From: Coix lacryma-jobi var. lacryma-jobi
Lineage: Eukaryota > Streptophyta > Magnoliopsida > Poales > Poaceae
Direction of reading: 5' to 3'
Assembly: GCA_009763385.1 (NCBI GenBank)
Contig: CM019828.1
Location: 28,658,540 to 28,722,539, forward strand
Length of the DNA: 64,000 nt
Made by a program: the position numbers and the translations under genes
The notes under the pieces: model-generated
Database searches by the model: none
Told to the model about the DNA's origin: nothing
The model's input: only the letters and a program-made list of their open reading frames with translations
Shown: one piece after another, positions 62,032 to 64,000 of the stretch
Numbering within the stretch: position 1 is the stretch's first letter
Layout of the letters: each line of letters begins with the position of its first letter

Positions 62032-63806
62032 ATGGCCGACCCAAATGAGAACATGGAGGAGGAAATGATAAATATCATCGCCGGCGGCGATGACGGGAGT
62101 CAATACTTATTGAATTATGAAGAGATGACCATGCATGATGAAAATCCCCTTGAACAACAAGTTGAGATGCAAGAAGGCAATACAGGCGAGGTATACATAT
62201 AATATGTCATGTTAGAGTTTATATTTACTTTATTACTTGATTAGGTTTTATTTCAACTTGTATTAGGGTTTCATCTTCGCGTCTTTACCTATATGTATCC
62301 CTCTGGATCGACGTCTCCGACGGGGCAGAGCAGACCAAAACGAGGGCCGAAGAGGCTATTGAAGGGCCGTCATGTAATCTCCGAATTTGATATGGCTACA
62401 GGCCAACCACTAGGACCCCATGCACAGAAATATGTCTTTCACTGTGGGTTCCTTGTGAGAGATCGGATTCCGATAAGTGCCCGTGAATGGAAAGAGAGGC
62501 GAAGTGCTCTCGAGATCAGTTATGTCTCCAATCGTGACAAGCAGCTAGTCTGGGAAGACATCCAAGCTCATTTCTCGTTCGACACGGATGATGAGGAGTT
62601 GCAGAGGCGAATTCGGGAGTGGACAATGAAGAAGATGGCCACACTTTTTCAGGACTGGAAGAAGAAATTGTACCACAACTTTGTGCTGAAGAACGAGACG
62701 CCAGATTTCAACTCTAAGGCATATGTCAAGATAAGGCCCGATTGGGATGAATTTGTACAGTACAAAAGATCACAAGAGAGCGAGGCTCGTATCAGAGTAA
62801 ACAAACAGAATGCAGCTCAGAAGAAATACCACCATCATTTAGGATCAGGTGGCTATAAGACTGCCCTTCAAAAGTGGGAGAGATAGGAACAGGAGATGCT
62901 TGTCAGGGTGTAGTCCCGGAGACAATAAGAAGAAATTGGAGTGAACGGTCCAGAAATTGGTTCTACGCTCATGGGGGAACCATAAACACTAATGACGGGG
63001 AGCTTGATTGGGGCCCAGAAATTTCAAGGGCAGCACAGTCAAGCACGAAGTGCGGTGTTGGCTGGCGAGTTCAAGCCCAACAGAGAGAAGGATGAACTCA
63101 CGTACGCGCTGGAGAATCCTAAGCACGGTGGGCGTACGAGAGGCTTTGGGGCCATTTCGTGGCTGCATTCCTTCGGAACGGATCGAGAAAGTTACAGAAG
63201 CCGCCAGAGAAAGAAGGATGAGGAGGCAGAGCGGATCTACAAGTTGGAGGAGTATGTTCTTCAAACACAAGAGCGTGACAAATCTCATGAAGAATGGATG
63301 CAGGAGGAAATCAAAAGGCAAGTGCAAGCGGCACTTAGTCAAATGATGAGTGGGCAAGGTACATCATCACAACAGCCTCAAGCGAACATTAGCCCCCAGG
63401 TCAAATGAAAAGCAGTTGCGCCTCCATGGAAGTACTAACCATTCAAGATGACTCCAAGCTACGCTTCCCCGTGGATGACGTTAAAGAACCTTTTACTACT
63501 TGTGAGCTGCACATTCCAGATGGAAATGCCACGAAAAAGGTGGTTGTTAGTGTTGTAAACCCTATTGACCGCACAAGAACACCAAGAATCCATGGTCAAC
63601 CAGTGCCAGTCGGATATGCTAGCGTCTCGGTGGATAGGGTTGAGACAGATTGTGGCAGCGTGGCACTGGAAATCGAAAGGGGAGATGGGGAGAAGACTTT
63701 AGGTGAAGCGGAGAAGACATTTATTTGCTGGCGCAAGCGCTTCATTATTATTCCTGGAGTGTCACCGCCGCAACCTCCTCCTACTGATCAAGATTCTCAC
63801 CATAGG
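62032..63806 (+). pseudogene. Second CACTA gene: Transposase_24-like protein with DUF8039-like part (incomplete)
   Basis: Exon 1 is likely 62032-62190 (MADPNENMEEEMINIIAGGD, very acidic), ending at GCGAG/GTATAC. The next segment, from about 62293, reads SRPKRGPKRLLKGRHVISEF, VFHCGFLVRDRIPISAREWK, YVSNRDKQLVWEDIQAHFSF and MKKMATLFQDWKKKLYHNFV. These are typical of PF03004 (plant Ptta/En-Spm transposase family, DNA-binding TNPA/TNPD-like). TAG at 62884-62886 interrupts it and the frame changes around 62900-63000. It then continues ALENPKHGGRTRGFGAISWL, ESYRSRQRKKDEEAERIY and a coiled Gln-rich part to 63408. A further frame (63405-63806) gives CELHIPDGNATKKVVVSVVN and PVPVGYASVSVDRVETDCG, a DUF8039-like segment. 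Likely donor GT at 63810. Confidence 0.75.
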
Positions 63807-63809
63807 TAG

Positions 63810-64000
63810 TGCGCGTGAATAAGAAACAATTTTTATTACACTAACTTCCTATATGTATATATTAATTGGATGCTCACATCATTCGTTGTTTTGCATAGCA
63901 GGAACTATAGTCCAGTTCGTCATTCCCCAGCGCATCATAGTGTTGCGAGCGGTGACGATGTGTTGGAGGACACGGCTTCAACCCCATCTCCTGCAAAAAG
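63810..64000 (+). other. Intron and start of a further exon of the second CACTA gene
   Basis: GTAGTGCGCG at 63810 could be a donor, with acceptor TTTGCATAGCAG at 63890-63901. The sequence after it is open to the window end and reads NYSPVRHSPAHHSVASGDDV and DTASTPSPAKK, a Ser/Pro linker as often found at this place. The gene continues outside. Confidence 0.5.

Larger units (their letters stand above)
52305..64000 (+). mobile_element. CACTA (En/Spm) transposon, left part; right end outside the window
   Basis: The terminus CACTACTACAAAACAGG is at 52305. Subterminal hairpins with TTTAGTCCCGG/CCGGGACTAAA lie at 52371-52545. Then come a GRF-finger ORF, a TNP2-type transposase (Transpos_assoc, Transposase_21, DUF4218, DUF4216) and a second gene with Transposase_24-like and DUF8039-like parts. 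This is the usual gene set of large grass CACTA elements. It is interrupted by a Sirevirus solo LTR (56424-58831). The transposase is broken. The other terminus and the 3-bp target duplication (left flank ATC) cannot be checked. Confidence 0.88.

Overview
The window is intergenic DNA of a large, repeat-rich plant genome, almost certainly a grass. Evidence for this is Sirevirus (copia) LTRs with palindrome arrays, Tekay-, Reina-, Tat- and Athila-type gypsy elements, a CACTA element with TTTAGTCCCGG subterminal hairpins, a hAT element, a TRIM, Helitron-like ends, a Stowaway MITE and GC-rich GT-AG exons. No rRNA, tRNA or intact single-copy host gene is visible. The genus (Andropogoneae would fit) cannot be fixed from the sequence.

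Bases 229-39949 are one old Reina-type chromovirus (element A), about 4.2 kb when unbroken. It was split into five pieces by later insertions and can be read piece by piece: gag zinc knuckle and protease (229-978), RT start (3366-3690), RT core (25758-26306), RNase H and integrase (27699-28826), integrase end, chromodomain and a short 3' LTR (38809-39949). The insertions are: B, a Tat-like fragment with an antisense ORF and one LTR (979-3365); C, an integrase-less Sirevirus with TSD gatgg (3691-25757); D, a Tekay-type chromovirus inside C's gag with TSD acctc (6063-17708); E, an Athila-like solo LTR (26307-27698); F, a young gag-only Sirevirus on the minus strand with TSD ccccg (28827-38803). 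Insertion sites were fixed by target-site duplications and by resumption of host-element coding sequence.

Bases 39953-52285 hold the only host-gene remnant, a receptor-like cytoplasmic kinase pseudogene. Its exons are split by a Helitron-like complex (40760-45418), a Stowaway MITE in an intron (46910-47166) and a hAT transposon with 8-bp TSD gtgctccc (47428-51939). The hAT itself carries a 0.67 kb TRIM with near-identical LTRs (51181-51845). The kinase also has an in-frame stop, a frameshift and altered catalytic motifs.

From 52305 to the window end lies a CACTA (En/Spm) element with a GRF-zinc-finger gene, a decayed TNP2 transposase interrupted by a Sirevirus solo LTR (56424-58831), an internal copy of the hairpin array, a telomere-like tract, and a second ORF of Transposase_24 type that runs off the end.

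Most notable: (1) an ORF in the Tekay-type element whose N-terminus copies the histone H3 tail with K4 and K9 in register, in an element whose integrase also has a chromodomain; (2) hairpin arrays in Sirevirus LTRs whose arms change together, with a different hairpin sequence in each family; (3) two different Sirevirus derivatives that lost integrase or all of pol. All calls come from reading the sequence and from family knowledge; no database search was run.
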